Assembly (NCBI GenBank): GCA_002685275.1
Contig: NYWX01000067.1
Coordinates: 1 to 13,481 of the forward strand
Reading direction: 5' to 3'
DNA from: Gammaproteobacteria bacterium
Lineage (GTDB): Bacteria > Pseudomonadota > Gammaproteobacteria > Woeseiales > Woeseiaceae
DNA: 13,481 nucleotides
Shown: positions 1 through 6,474 of the stretch, piece after piece
How the letters are laid out: each line of letters opens with the position of its first letter
How positions within the stretch are numbered: the stretch's first letter is position 1
The notes under the pieces: generated by a model
Seen by the model: the letters and a program-made list of their open reading frames with translations, nothing else
What the model was told of the DNA's origin: nothing
Databases searched by the model: none
Translations under genes and position numbers: made by a program

Positions 1-783
1 ATTATACTTAATAGCAATATTAGAAGCCGCTATTAAAGCGTCGTCACTAGTTGCAAGAATACGAATATCATTTTTAGTAACTTTAACTGGCTTACTGTTT
101 TCTATTATTTTTTTTGTTTTTTGTGAAATATCAACTTTATATCGATTAAGAATTTCAAGTGCTTCTTTACCGGTGCTTGCATCTGTAATAGTTGGACCAG
201 AAGCAGCCATTGATACATCGTTTCCAGGTATATCAGAAATAATCAGCGTGATAATTGAAGCGGGATAACAAATATTGGCTAATTTACCTCCTTTAATTGC
301 GGATAACTTTTTACGTACACAATTAATTTCATGAATTCCAGCTCCAGAATTAAGGAGGGCTGATGTAATCTTCTGTTTCTCATATAGTGAGATACCATTT
401 ATCGGGAGACACATAAGCGATGATCCACCTCCAGAGATGAGACAAATTACTGAATCACTCTCTCTTAAATTAGAAACAGTATTTATTAATTGAGTTGCAG
501 CTTCAAGACCAGCTTCATCAGGTACTGGATGTGATGCTTCTATAACTTTAATGTGTTGACAGCTTTCCGCATAACCATAGGGAACAATTACCACCCCTTC
601 AATTGGCTCTTCCCATTGTTTTTCAATAACTTTTGCCATGCTGGCAGCTGCTTTACCAGCACCAATGACAACAAGTCTTCCTTTTGGCTTAGATGGTAAC
701 CATCTTGGTAAACAGTGCAAAGGTAAAGCTGCAGATATAGCAGAATCAAGCAATTTTTTTAAAAAAATTTTTGAATCAATCAT
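1..783 (-). CDS. Glycerate 2-kinase (MOFRL/GckA type), 3' end cut by window edge
   Basis: The first 261 residues are visible and the frame stays open to base 1, so the C-terminal MOFRL domain lies outside the window. The visible part matches the N-terminal glycerate kinase domain (DUF4147): IGAGKAAASMAK at about residues 40-51, with the Lys expected to be catalytic; EASHPVPDEAG at 82-92; LISGGGSSL at 115-123; NCVRKKLSAIKGGKLA at 154-169; and SDIPGND with ASGPT at 183-198. The family phosphorylates D-glycerate at C2 to give 2-phosphoglycerate in the cytoplasm, feeding glyoxylate, hydroxypyruvate or tartronate carbon into glycolysis. Older databases often label it hydroxypyruvate reductase (TtuD), which is usually a misnomer. 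The ATG is 14 bases behind the stop of the upstream phosphoribosyltransferase and has no clear Shine-Dalgarno, so the two are probably co-transcribed and translation may depend on the upstream gene. Family assignment is firm; substrate is inferred. Confidence 0.9.
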   Translation of the reverse strand, partial: MIDSKIFLKKLLDSAISAALPLHCLPRWLPSKPKGRLVVIGAGKAAASMAKVIEKQWEEPIEGVVIVPYGYAESCQHIKVIEASHPVPDEAGLEAATQLINTVSNLRESDSVICLISGGGSSLMCLPINGISLYEKQKITSALLNSGAGIHEINCVRKKLSAIKGGKLANICYPASIITLIISDIPGNDVSMAASGPTITDASTGKEALEILNRYKVDISQKTKKIIENSKPVKVTKNDIRILATSDDALIAASNIAIKYN

Positions 784-797
784 AATTTTTAGATAAT

Positions 798-1388
798 TTA
801 TTTCGATGAAACATATGGTGTAAGACGATTGATTAAATTCGACAACTCTGGTCGGTTCTCTAGAAGCTGTTTGATTGAAAACCCAGATAACTCGTAAGGT
901 AGAACTAACCACTCATTGGTTTCATGTATGAAAAAGTCAGGTGTCCGTAAGGTTTTTTTTGTAGGCCTATACCAGACTGTAGCTATACGAATATCTTTTG
1001 GTAGATTGCGCCTAGCTTTTTTTGAAAGTTGATTAATAACAGCATTAACACTGGATCCAGTACTATATACATCATCTACAATTAATAGTGAGTGATGAGA
1101 GCTGAGATTTTCAAGTAAATATTTAAGTCCGTGTACCCTAATCGTCTCCGCTTTTCTAACCATTTGGGAATACCCGTCAGGCCCCGTATAAGACGATGTG
1201 CGAATTGCAATATGATCAGTTTTTGTACCGAAATAATCTAGGCCCTCCTGAACGGCAATACCAACTGCGCTTCCTCCGCGCCATAATCCAACTAAAAAAT
1301 CAGGCTCAAAGCCACTTTCATAAATTTTAACTGCCAATTTGAATGAATCTCGAAGTAAATTATCAGCTGCAATAAATTGCTTATCCAT
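798..1388 (-). CDS. Phosphoribosyltransferase, COG2236-like; paralogue A (Ser in PRPP loop)
   Basis: A 196-residue type I phosphoribosyltransferase of the purine-salvage (HPRT/XGPRT-like) kind. Visible motifs are a pyrophosphate loop GLWRGGSAVG (34-43), HIAIRTSSYTG (59-69) leading into the flexible catalytic loop, the PRPP-binding loop LLIVDDVYSTGSS (101-113), and a C-terminal NEWLVLPYEL (158-167) whose Trp sits where the base-stacking residue is expected. Such enzymes move phosphoribose from PRPP to a nucleobase. In 6-oxopurine enzymes the PRPP loop reads (E/D)D-x-x-D-T/S-G, the second Asp acting as general base. Here that residue is Ser109, so activity on hypoxanthine or guanine is uncertain; orotate-type enzymes also carry Thr or Ser there. 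Its flexible loop is about 7 residues longer than that of the divergent paralogue at 1474-2037. AGGGA lies 8 bases before the ATG. It is probably the first gene of an operon with the glycerate kinase. Confidence 0.85.
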   Translation of the reverse strand: MDKQFIAADNLLRDSFKLAVKIYESGFEPDFLVGLWRGGSAVGIAVQEGLDYFGTKTDHIAIRTSSYTGPDGYSQMVRKAETIRVHGLKYLLENLSSHHSLLIVDDVYSTGSSVNAVINQLSKKARRNLPKDIRIATVWYRPTKKTLRTPDFFIHETNEWLVLPYELSGFSIKQLLENRPELSNLINRLTPYVSSK

Positions 1389-1421
1389 TATTGTTATCCC
1401 TGGGCCGTGCTACTCTAGAAA

Positions 1422-1438
1422 TATAATCAGACATTATA
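1422..1438. promoter_or_regulatory. Inverted pair of -10-like hexamers between divergent genes
   Basis: TATAAT (1422-1427) and its exact inverse ATTATA (1433-1438), separated by 5 bases, form a dyad centred at 1430, almost exactly the middle of the 85-base spacer between the two phosphoribosyltransferase starts (1389-1473). Read outward, each hexamer could be the -10 element of one gene, giving leaders of roughly 35-40 bases in both directions. No good -35 hexamer is seen at 16-18 bases on either side. An operator, or chance in AT-rich DNA, is also possible. Confidence 0.35.
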
Positions 1439-1473
1439 CCTATCACATGGTGTACGCATAGAAGAGAATAAAG

Positions 1474-2037
1474 ATGAAAAAAACTATAATTTCAGCACAT
1501 GACTTACTTTATGATTCTATTGATTTAGGCATCAAAGTCCTTGAAAGTGGCTTTAAGCCGACAATGATTATTGCTATTTGGCGTGGTGGAACACCTGTAG
1601 GAATGGCCCTTCAAGAAACACTCTCATATTGTGGTGTTGCATCCGATCATATTGCAATTCGCACATCATCTTACACTGGAGTTGAAGAGCGTAGTAAAGT
1701 TGTTGTTCATGGGCTAAATTATATCGTTAAGAAAATATGTCATGATGACCGCATTCTAATTGTAGATGATGTATTTGATACAGGTAATACGATTGTTTCA
1801 GTTATCGCAGAGTTAACAAGGCGAGCAAGAGGAAATACACCAGCAGATATTCGTGTCGCAGTTCCATGGTTTAAACCTCAATGCAATGAAACAGATAAAA
1901 TACCTGACTATTATTTACGCGAGACTTCTGAGTGGCTTGTATTTCCACATGAACTTGATTCGCTATCAGTAGAGGAGCTAAGGATGAGCAGACCCGAGAT
2001 TGCAACAATTATTGAGAATGTGAATTTTAAAAATTAA
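1474..2037 (+). CDS. Phosphoribosyltransferase, COG2236-like; paralogue B (canonical PRPP loop)
   Basis: A 187-residue protein clearly homologous to the divergent neighbour at 798-1388 along its whole length, with shared blocks such as SGF-P near 25-29, IWRGG (35-39), DHIAIRTSSYTG (58-69), LIVDDV (95-100) and EWLVFPHEL (153-161). The PRPP loop ILIVDDVFDTGNT (94-106) has the full acidic pattern, with Asp102 in the place of the general base of 6-oxopurine phosphoribosyltransferases. This copy therefore looks catalytically competent. The likely role is purine-base salvage (hypoxanthine, guanine or xanthine plus PRPP to a nucleoside monophosphate); which base cannot be read from sequence. Start ATG is preceded by a purine-rich GAAGAGA about 8 bases away. 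A nitroreductase-family gene follows after 26 bases and is probably in the same transcript. Family is confident; substrate is inferred. Confidence 0.85.
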   Translation: MKKTIISAHDLLYDSIDLGIKVLESGFKPTMIIAIWRGGTPVGMALQETLSYCGVASDHIAIRTSSYTGVEERSKVVVHGLNYIVKKICHDDRILIVDDVFDTGNTIVSVIAELTRRARGNTPADIRVAVPWFKPQCNETDKIPDYYLRETSEWLVFPHELDSLSVEELRMSRPEIATIIENVNFKN

Positions 2038-2063
2038 CGAGTTTAAACAATAAAATATTTAAA

Positions 2064-2642
2064 ATGGAAAAGATAACTAATTTCGAATTTGAGCTTAAAA
2101 AATTTGCAAAGGTGTTAAAGAGCAGGCGCACAATTGAGATCTTTTTGCAAAAAAAAATACCTTTAGACTTCATAAAAAAAGCAATTGATGTAGCTATTTG
2201 GGCACCTAATCATCATGTCACAGAGCCGTGGCATTTTTATCAATTAGGAGATGCAACAAAGAGAAAATGTCTTGATCTTTGTGTTGAAATAGTTACCAAA
2301 AAAAAAGGTAAAGAGGCAGCTGAGTTTAAACGAGCTAGTTGGGCTAAGAAACCTGGTTGGCTTGTAGTAACATGTAAAAAATCATCTAACGAAATACTAC
2401 AGCTTGAGGACTATGCAGCTTGCTGTACAGCAGTGCAAAACCTCTCATTGTATCTTTGGAAAGCAGGTATTGGATCTAAGTGGATTAGCGGAACAATTGT
2501 AAGAGATCCAAGATTTTTTAAAATTATTGGAATCAACCCTGATAAGGAATTTGTTGTCGGCCTCATATGGTATGGCTACCCAAAAATTATACCGACACAA
2601 TCAAGAAAAAGATCTAGAGAAGTAAGCACAAATTGTCCATAG
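2064..2642 (+). CDS. Nitroreductase-family flavoprotein (YdjA-like)
   Basis: A 192-residue single-domain nitroreductase-like protein. The N-terminal SRR (20-22) matches the FMN-phosphate contact of the family, though the usual SRRSxRxF reads SRRTIEIF here. APNHHVTEPWHF (48-59) is the characteristic active-site segment; EDYAACCTAVQNLSLYLWKAG (116-136) is the long core helix; and GLIWYGYP (166-173) is the final family motif near the C-terminus. These enzymes bind FMN at a homodimer interface and reduce nitro compounds, quinones or enals with NAD(P)H in the cytoplasm; the short YdjA/TM1586-like branch has poorly defined natural substrates. The gene lies 26 bases after the phosphoribosyltransferase and shares its strand, but no clear Shine-Dalgarno precedes the ATG. 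An in-frame GTG at 2112 is a less likely alternative because it would shorten the conserved N-terminal helix. The frame contains two A9 runs (2149-2157 and 2298-2306). Confidence 0.85.
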   Translation: MEKITNFEFELKKFAKVLKSRRTIEIFLQKKIPLDFIKKAIDVAIWAPNHHVTEPWHFYQLGDATKRKCLDLCVEIVTKKKGKEAAEFKRASWAKKPGWLVVTCKKSSNEILQLEDYAACCTAVQNLSLYLWKAGIGSKWISGTIVRDPRFFKIIGINPDKEFVVGLIWYGYPKIIPTQSRKRSREVSTNCP

Positions 2643-2725
2643 GCGATAAACTTTTTGACATTCTATTTAGTTTCAAAAATTTTTAGTGTTTGATCTTAAA
2701 TAATAATTAATTTTTAGGAAATGTA

Positions 2726-3277
2726 ATGTTAAATTTTAAAAAGAATCTTTTTATGTATAGTATTTTAGTAATTCTTTTATTTACTAATACTGCTTTTGCA
2801 GCATCTCCAAACAAAATTAATCAAGAATCTGACAAAATACTCAAGTTATTCAAAAGCAATGTAAATGATGCTGAAATTTTTCTTAATCAAGCAGCTGGCT
2901 ACCTTATTTTTCCTCGCATAACAAAAGTGGGAGCTCTAGTTGGAGTTGAGACAGGCGAGGGTGTATTACGCGTAAATGATCAAGCGATCGAATACTATAG
3001 AGCATTAGCTGGTTCATTTGGATTTCAATTTGGCGCACAGACTAAATCACTTTTGATTGTTTTCATGACAAAGCAATCTTTGGAAAAATTTTATGCATCG
3101 AATGGATGGAAATTTGGATTAGACGGCTCGATAGCAATTATTGATTTAGGTATTGGCAAAACGATTGATACACAGAATATAAAGGATCCAATAGTTGCAT
3201 TTATTTTTGGTTCAAAAGGTCTTATGTTTAATCTTACACTTGAAGGTTCTAGATTCATCAAGATTGATAAAACTTAA
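2726..3277 (+). CDS. Secreted SYLF-domain (Ysc84/DUF500) lipid-binding protein
   Basis: A 183-residue protein with a clear signal peptide (KK near the start, hydrophobic core about 8-20, likely cleavage after AFA at 25). Nearly all the mature part is a SYLF domain: AAGYLIFPRITKVGALVGVE at 56-75, then GEGVLR (78-82 region), YYRALAGSFGFQFGAQ (90-105), and W-x-FGLDGS (128-135). SYLF domains bind membranes and phosphoinositides in eukaryotes; the many bacterial homologues are exported and their role is unknown, with an envelope or lipid-binding function inferred. AGGAA sits 5 bases before the ATG, supporting this start. The gene is separated by 83 bases from the nitroreductase and converges on the PreA-like gene with 20 bases between stops, so it is probably transcribed on its own or by read-through. 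Nothing in the sequence suggests an enzymatic activity. Confidence 0.85.
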   Translation: MLNFKKNLFMYSILVILLFTNTAFAASPNKINQESDKILKLFKSNVNDAEIFLNQAAGYLIFPRITKVGALVGVETGEGVLRVNDQAIEYYRALAGSFGFQFGAQTKSLLIVFMTKQSLEKFYASNGWKFGLDGSIAIIDLGIGKTIDTQNIKDPIVAFIFGSKGLMFNLTLEGSRFIKIDKT

Positions 3278-3297
3278 ACAATTTAAATCTGTTTTGT

Positions 3298-4392
3298 TTA
3301 TGAAGCTTTAATATATCCACCGTTATAACTGCCACTTTTTCTGCGGACTTTAGAGTGATCTACAACTCTTTGGCGAGCTATACCTCGAATTTCTTCTATA
3401 GATGAATATCCTTCATGCTCAAGATAGTCGTTTAAATCATCTTTAAGTTCTTGAATAAGTTTAACTCCTACGCCACCACTACCCTTTTCCTCCATTGCAG
3501 CTGTGCATACTTGTAAATTACCAGCTCCATGCGCAATAAAGTTAAATGCTTCACGAAACCCTCTTATTCCTCCTATTCCTGAGATAGCTTTATCAGGAAA
3601 GGCTTTCGAAACATCAGATACCTTTTGAAGAGCTTGGTGAAGGATTGCTAAACCACCCAAACCTCCAGACGTGACTAATCCATCAACCTCTACTTCAAAT
3701 TTCATTGTTTCTGGATCCATTAGAGGAAGAGATGGGAAAGTATTGCATAGAGATATAGACGATGCCCCTGACTCGTATGCCACTTGAGCTGCTTCCACTA
3801 GTGTGGATGTTGCTGGTGTTAATTTTACCCAGATTGGGACTTTTACTGAACTGATGACAGCCTTTAAAACTGATCTAATAATTTTTTCATCATTAGCAAT
3901 ATTAGCACCCATATCTTTACGATCCATATGAGGGCACGACATATTTAATTCAATTGCATCACATCCAGCACCTACACAAGCTTTAGCAAGTTTTTGCCAA
4001 TTATTCATTTCTTTTTCATTACCTGCGCCAGCCATAATAGAAGCAATAACCATACGATCTGGAAATGTTGTCTTTATTTCTTCTAAATCCGGCAACCATA
4101 AATCAAGTGGTTGATCTGAAATAAGCTCCCAATTCCATGATGAATGGGAAACAGTGTCATCTCGTTTTATACGAGAAACATAAGGTTTTTCTTTACTTGA
4201 GCGTTGATAGATTGTCTTTGGACCAGCTACATTCTCCACTGGGTGTAAACCAATTGTCTTGGTAACAACTCCGGCCCAACCAGCTTCAAAAGCCTTTAAA
4301 ATTTTGCGTTTACTTTCTGTTGGTGGTGCAGACGCAAGAATGAAAGGATTTATAAAATTAAGCCCAGTAAAGATTGTTCCAAGTCTATTCAT
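3298..4392 (-). CDS. PreA-type dihydropyrimidine/dihydroorotate dehydrogenase lacking Fe-S domain
   Basis: A 364-residue FMN TIM-barrel of the dihydroorotate dehydrogenase superfamily, closest by eye to the PreA subunit of NAD-dependent dihydropyrimidine dehydrogenase. Features in order: GLNFINPFILASAPPT (10-25), AGWAGVVTKTIG (38-48), ASIMAG (117-122), ELNMSCPHM (148-156) with Asn150 and the probable catalytic Cys153, WVKLTP (188-193) with the flavin-site Lys190, CNTFPSLP (216-223), and the phosphate-binding SGIGGIRG (271-278). The family reduces uracil or thymine. PreA of E. coli is about 411 residues and ends in two [4Fe-4S] motifs; this one stops soon after the barrel with no Cys in its last 60 residues. 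No PreT partner is in the window. It could be a different oxidoreductase on the same fold. GGAAG is 6 bases before the ATG. It is monocistronic and divergent from the aminotransferase. Confidence 0.82.
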   Translation of the reverse strand: MNRLGTIFTGLNFINPFILASAPPTESKRKILKAFEAGWAGVVTKTIGLHPVENVAGPKTIYQRSSKEKPYVSRIKRDDTVSHSSWNWELISDQPLDLWLPDLEEIKTTFPDRMVIASIMAGAGNEKEMNNWQKLAKACVGAGCDAIELNMSCPHMDRKDMGANIANDEKIIRSVLKAVISSVKVPIWVKLTPATSTLVEAAQVAYESGASSISLCNTFPSLPLMDPETMKFEVEVDGLVTSGGLGGLAILHQALQKVSDVSKAFPDKAISGIGGIRGFREAFNFIAHGAGNLQVCTAAMEEKGSGGVGVKLIQELKDDLNDYLEHEGYSSIEEIRGIARQRVVDHSKVRRKSGSYNGGYIKAS

Positions 4393-4541
4393 ATTAATCT
4401 TCCATTACTAATTTTTCTTTTATAATAATTTACAACAGTACATAATTATCTCCCATTTAAAAAGCATACCAATTATTTCGTAATTTATCTTTCATGTTGT
4501 TTCGATGCAAAGCATACTCTAGGGGTATTTATATTTTGTTT

Positions 4542-4554
4542 GTTCAATATGAAC
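4542..4554. promoter_or_regulatory. Small dyad GTTCA-N3-TGAAC upstream of aminotransferase
   Basis: GTTCA (4542-4546) and TGAAC (4550-4554) are perfect inverted 5-base arms with a 3-base centre, ending 41 bases before the aminotransferase start. TTGTTC (4540-4545) and TAGTAT (4561-4566) could be a weak promoter around it, but their 15-base spacing is short. The rest of the 203-base divergent spacer (4393-4595) shows only AT-rich sequence and possible -10-like hexamers for the minus-strand gene (TATTAT read on the minus strand at 4422-4427). An operator role is inference. Confidence 0.25.
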
Positions 4555-4595
4555 TTAAGATAGTATCTAACTTAATCTTTTAATGGAGAAAGATC

Positions 4596-5780
4596 TTGTT
4601 TGAATCTCTAGAGTTGCTAAGCACGGATGCAATACTTGGCCTAATTGCCGAATATAAAAATGATACACGTTTAGAAAAAATCGATTTAGGAGTTGGGGTT
4701 TATAGGACCATGGATGGTAAAACACCTGTATTAAATGTAGTAAAGAAAGCAGAACAAATGCTCGTTAATGACCAAGAAAGTAAGGTGTATATTGGAACTG
4801 CAGGTTCAGCAAATTTTAATTCTGAGATTCAGAAATTGATATTTGGTGAAATCGACTTGAATGACCGCATGGTAACTATTCAAGCACCAGGTGGATCAGG
4901 ATCTTTGAGGGTGGCTGCTGAAATGATTCTTCGTGCGTCACCATCATCATCAGTATGGGTTAGTGAACCAACCTGGGCAAATCATATGCCATTATTATCC
5001 AGTGCAGGAGTGAGTATCAAACCATATCCTTATTATGATTTTGAAAAACATGTCATAAAATTTGATGAAATGTTAGATACGCTTCGTAATGCCTCTGCAA
5101 GTGATATCGTATTACTGCATGCTTGTTGTCATAACCCAACTGGCCTCGATTTATCAAAAGATCAATGGCAACTCCTTACTGATATTGTAATTGAGCGAGA
5201 TTTAATACCATTTGTTGATATTGCATATCAAGGCTTTGCAGATGGTTTAGATGAAGATGTATATGGTATTCGCCATATGACTAAATTTGTCTCTGAAATG
5301 ATTGTGTCAAGCTCTTGCTCAAAGAATTTTGGATTGTATCGTGATCGTGTAGGCGCTCTCTCAATTCTTGCTAAAGACAAAGACTCCAAGAGGATTATAG
5401 ATAGTCAGATAAATAATGTTGTCCGTACAATTTATTCAGTTCCACCTGATCATGGAGCTGCAGTTGTAAGTCTTATCTTGAATAATGAAAAATTGCGAAA
5501 TGAATGGATTTTAGAGCTTGCCGAAATGCGTGAACGTCTTAAAAGCATGAGAATTATGCTATATGAACTATTGTTGGCAAAAGCTCCAAAATATGATTTT
5601 TCTCATTTGGTTAGAGCGACTGGAATGTTCTGTTTTCTCGGAGTGACTGAGGAACAAGTCAAGGAATTGAAGAAAGATTTTGGAATTTATATGGTGAATT
5701 CCAGTCGCATTAATATTGCTGGCATTACTCCTAGAAATGTTAATTACCTAGCAAATTCAATTATTGATGTACTTCAATAA
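4596..5780 (+). CDS. Class I (subgroup Ia) aspartate/aromatic aminotransferase
   Basis: A 394-residue PLP enzyme aligning by eye along the full length of E. coli AspC/TyrB (about 396 residues). Visible residues: DLGVGVYR (30-37), EPTWANH (124-130), HNPTG (179-183), FVDIAYQGFA (206-215), the PLP lysine in SSCSKNFGLYRDRVG (Lys243), Arg277 in VVRTIYS (equivalent to the side-chain carboxylate-binding Arg292), and Arg371 in SRINIAG (equivalent to the alpha-carboxylate-binding Arg386). It exchanges amino groups between aspartate or aromatic amino acids and 2-oxoglutarate in the cytoplasm; AspC versus TyrB preference cannot be settled by eye. The start is TTG: GGAGA at 4585-4589 lies 6 bases before it, and the resulting MFESL matches the family N-terminus, while no ATG is suitably placed. 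It converges on the DUF192 gene with 3 bases between stops. Confidence 0.93.
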   Translation: MFESLELLSTDAILGLIAEYKNDTRLEKIDLGVGVYRTMDGKTPVLNVVKKAEQMLVNDQESKVYIGTAGSANFNSEIQKLIFGEIDLNDRMVTIQAPGGSGSLRVAAEMILRASPSSSVWVSEPTWANHMPLLSSAGVSIKPYPYYDFEKHVIKFDEMLDTLRNASASDIVLLHACCHNPTGLDLSKDQWQLLTDIVIERDLIPFVDIAYQGFADGLDEDVYGIRHMTKFVSEMIVSSSCSKNFGLYRDRVGALSILAKDKDSKRIIDSQINNVVRTIYSVPPDHGAAVVSLILNNEKLRNEWILELAEMRERLKSMRIMLYELLLAKAPKYDFSHLVRATGMFCFLGVTEEQVKELKKDFGIYMVNSSRINIAGITPRNVNYLANSIIDVLQ

Positions 5781-5783
5781 ATT

Positions 5784-6284
5784 TTAATCATCTTCCAATA
5801 TTAAGCGGCTTTTTTTATTAAGAGTTAACTTTTTTGCTACACCAGCATTAAGCTCCAGCACATATTTAATTGGCTCAATAGAACTATGAGGCTTGAGTGA
5901 CATAGGTTCAGCGCCATAGATAATTGATGAAACTAAGCCATCCTCTCGTACAAAAATTAAATCGAGTGGTATATAAGTATTCTTCATCCACATGGAATGG
6001 ACGCCGCTTCTCTTATAAATAAATAACATACCAGTATTTTCTGGCATATTTCTAACAAACATTAATCCTCGACGTTGTTGGTATGGCTCTTCTGCTAGAT
6101 AAATTTGTAATTTATGCTTAACATCATTACCTGAATTAATAATTAATGTTTTTTTTTCAAAATTATTAGCTAAGGATTGAGTGTTATTTATATTTTTTTC
6201 TGTGGGTGTTTTGCATGCTGTGAGTATCAGCATAAATAAAACAAATGTAAAAATATTTTTAGATATTTTATAAATCATTTTCAT
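5784..6284 (-). CDS. DUF192-family lipoprotein
   Basis: A 166-residue protein with a lipoprotein signal: hydrophobic segment about 11-22 and lipobox LTAC with Cys24 as the predicted lipidated residue. The residue after it is Lys, not the Asp that retains lipoproteins in the inner membrane, so outer-membrane sorting is likely. After a Asn/Lys-rich linker comes a DUF192 domain (about 46-164): GLMFVRNMP (73-81), GMLFIY (85-90), and the hallmark MWMKNTYIPLDLIFV (98-112). DUF192 proteins are small exported beta-rich proteins of unknown function. The first ATG has AAGAGG only 3 bases upstream; the in-frame ATG two codons later (6276-6278) has a better 9-base spacing and may be the true start. It diverges from the Bat operon and shares the 190-base spacer 6285-6474. 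Confidence 0.85.
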   Translation of the reverse strand: MKMIYKISKNIFTFVLFMLILTACKTPTEKNINNTQSLANNFEKKTLIINSGNDVKHKLQIYLAEEPYQQRRGLMFVRNMPENTGMLFIYKRSGVHSMWMKNTYIPLDLIFVREDGLVSSIIYGAEPMSLKPHSSIEPIKYVLELNAGVAKKLTLNKKSRLILEDD

Positions 6285-6416
6285 TTACCTCTTAATTTAA
6301 AGGATACTCGAGGTCTGATCAAATTTCGATATGTCTTTATGACATTTACTTCAACTAGTAGTGCACAGCATAATACCTATAATCTTTAAAATTTTTATAA
6401 AAATTATTAAATTATT

Positions 6417-6444
6417 TTGCGATAATTACAGTCAAGTTTAAAAT
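6417..6444 (+). promoter_or_regulatory. Candidate sigma70 promoter of the Bat operon
   Basis: TTGCGA (6417-6422) and TAAAAT (6439-6444), 16 bases apart, are reasonable -35 and -10 hexamers giving a leader of about 25 bases to the MoxR start. GGAG at 6465-6468 is 6 bases before that ATG. Because all six downstream genes overlap, this is the most obvious place for the operon promoter. The rest of spacer 6285-6474 holds a small dyad ATGTC-N5-GACAT (6331-6345) and nothing else that I recognise. Confidence 0.35.
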
Positions 6445-6474
6445 ATTATTTGTCATAATTTTGTGGAGCAGTGA

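Noticed and set aside
2655..2660. Perfect TTGACA before the SYLF gene, considered as a promoter
   Set aside because: No acceptable -10 hexamer lies at 16-18 bases; the best candidates are at 14 or 21 bases.
3278..3297. Possible bidirectional terminator between the convergent SYLF and PreA-like genes
   Set aside because: Arms such as TAAAC and GTTTA are short and AT-only, with a long loop, so a stable hairpin is not credible.
4585..4610. An ATG start for the aminotransferase instead of TTG
   Set aside because: No ATG is suitably placed behind the GGAGA site, and the TTG gives the N-terminus expected for the family.
6331..6366. Dyad ATGTC-N5-GACAT and the nearby palindromes ACTAGT and GTGCAC in the DUF192/MoxR spacer
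   Set aside because: They are short, unrelated to one another and not placed at a recognisable promoter; likely chance.
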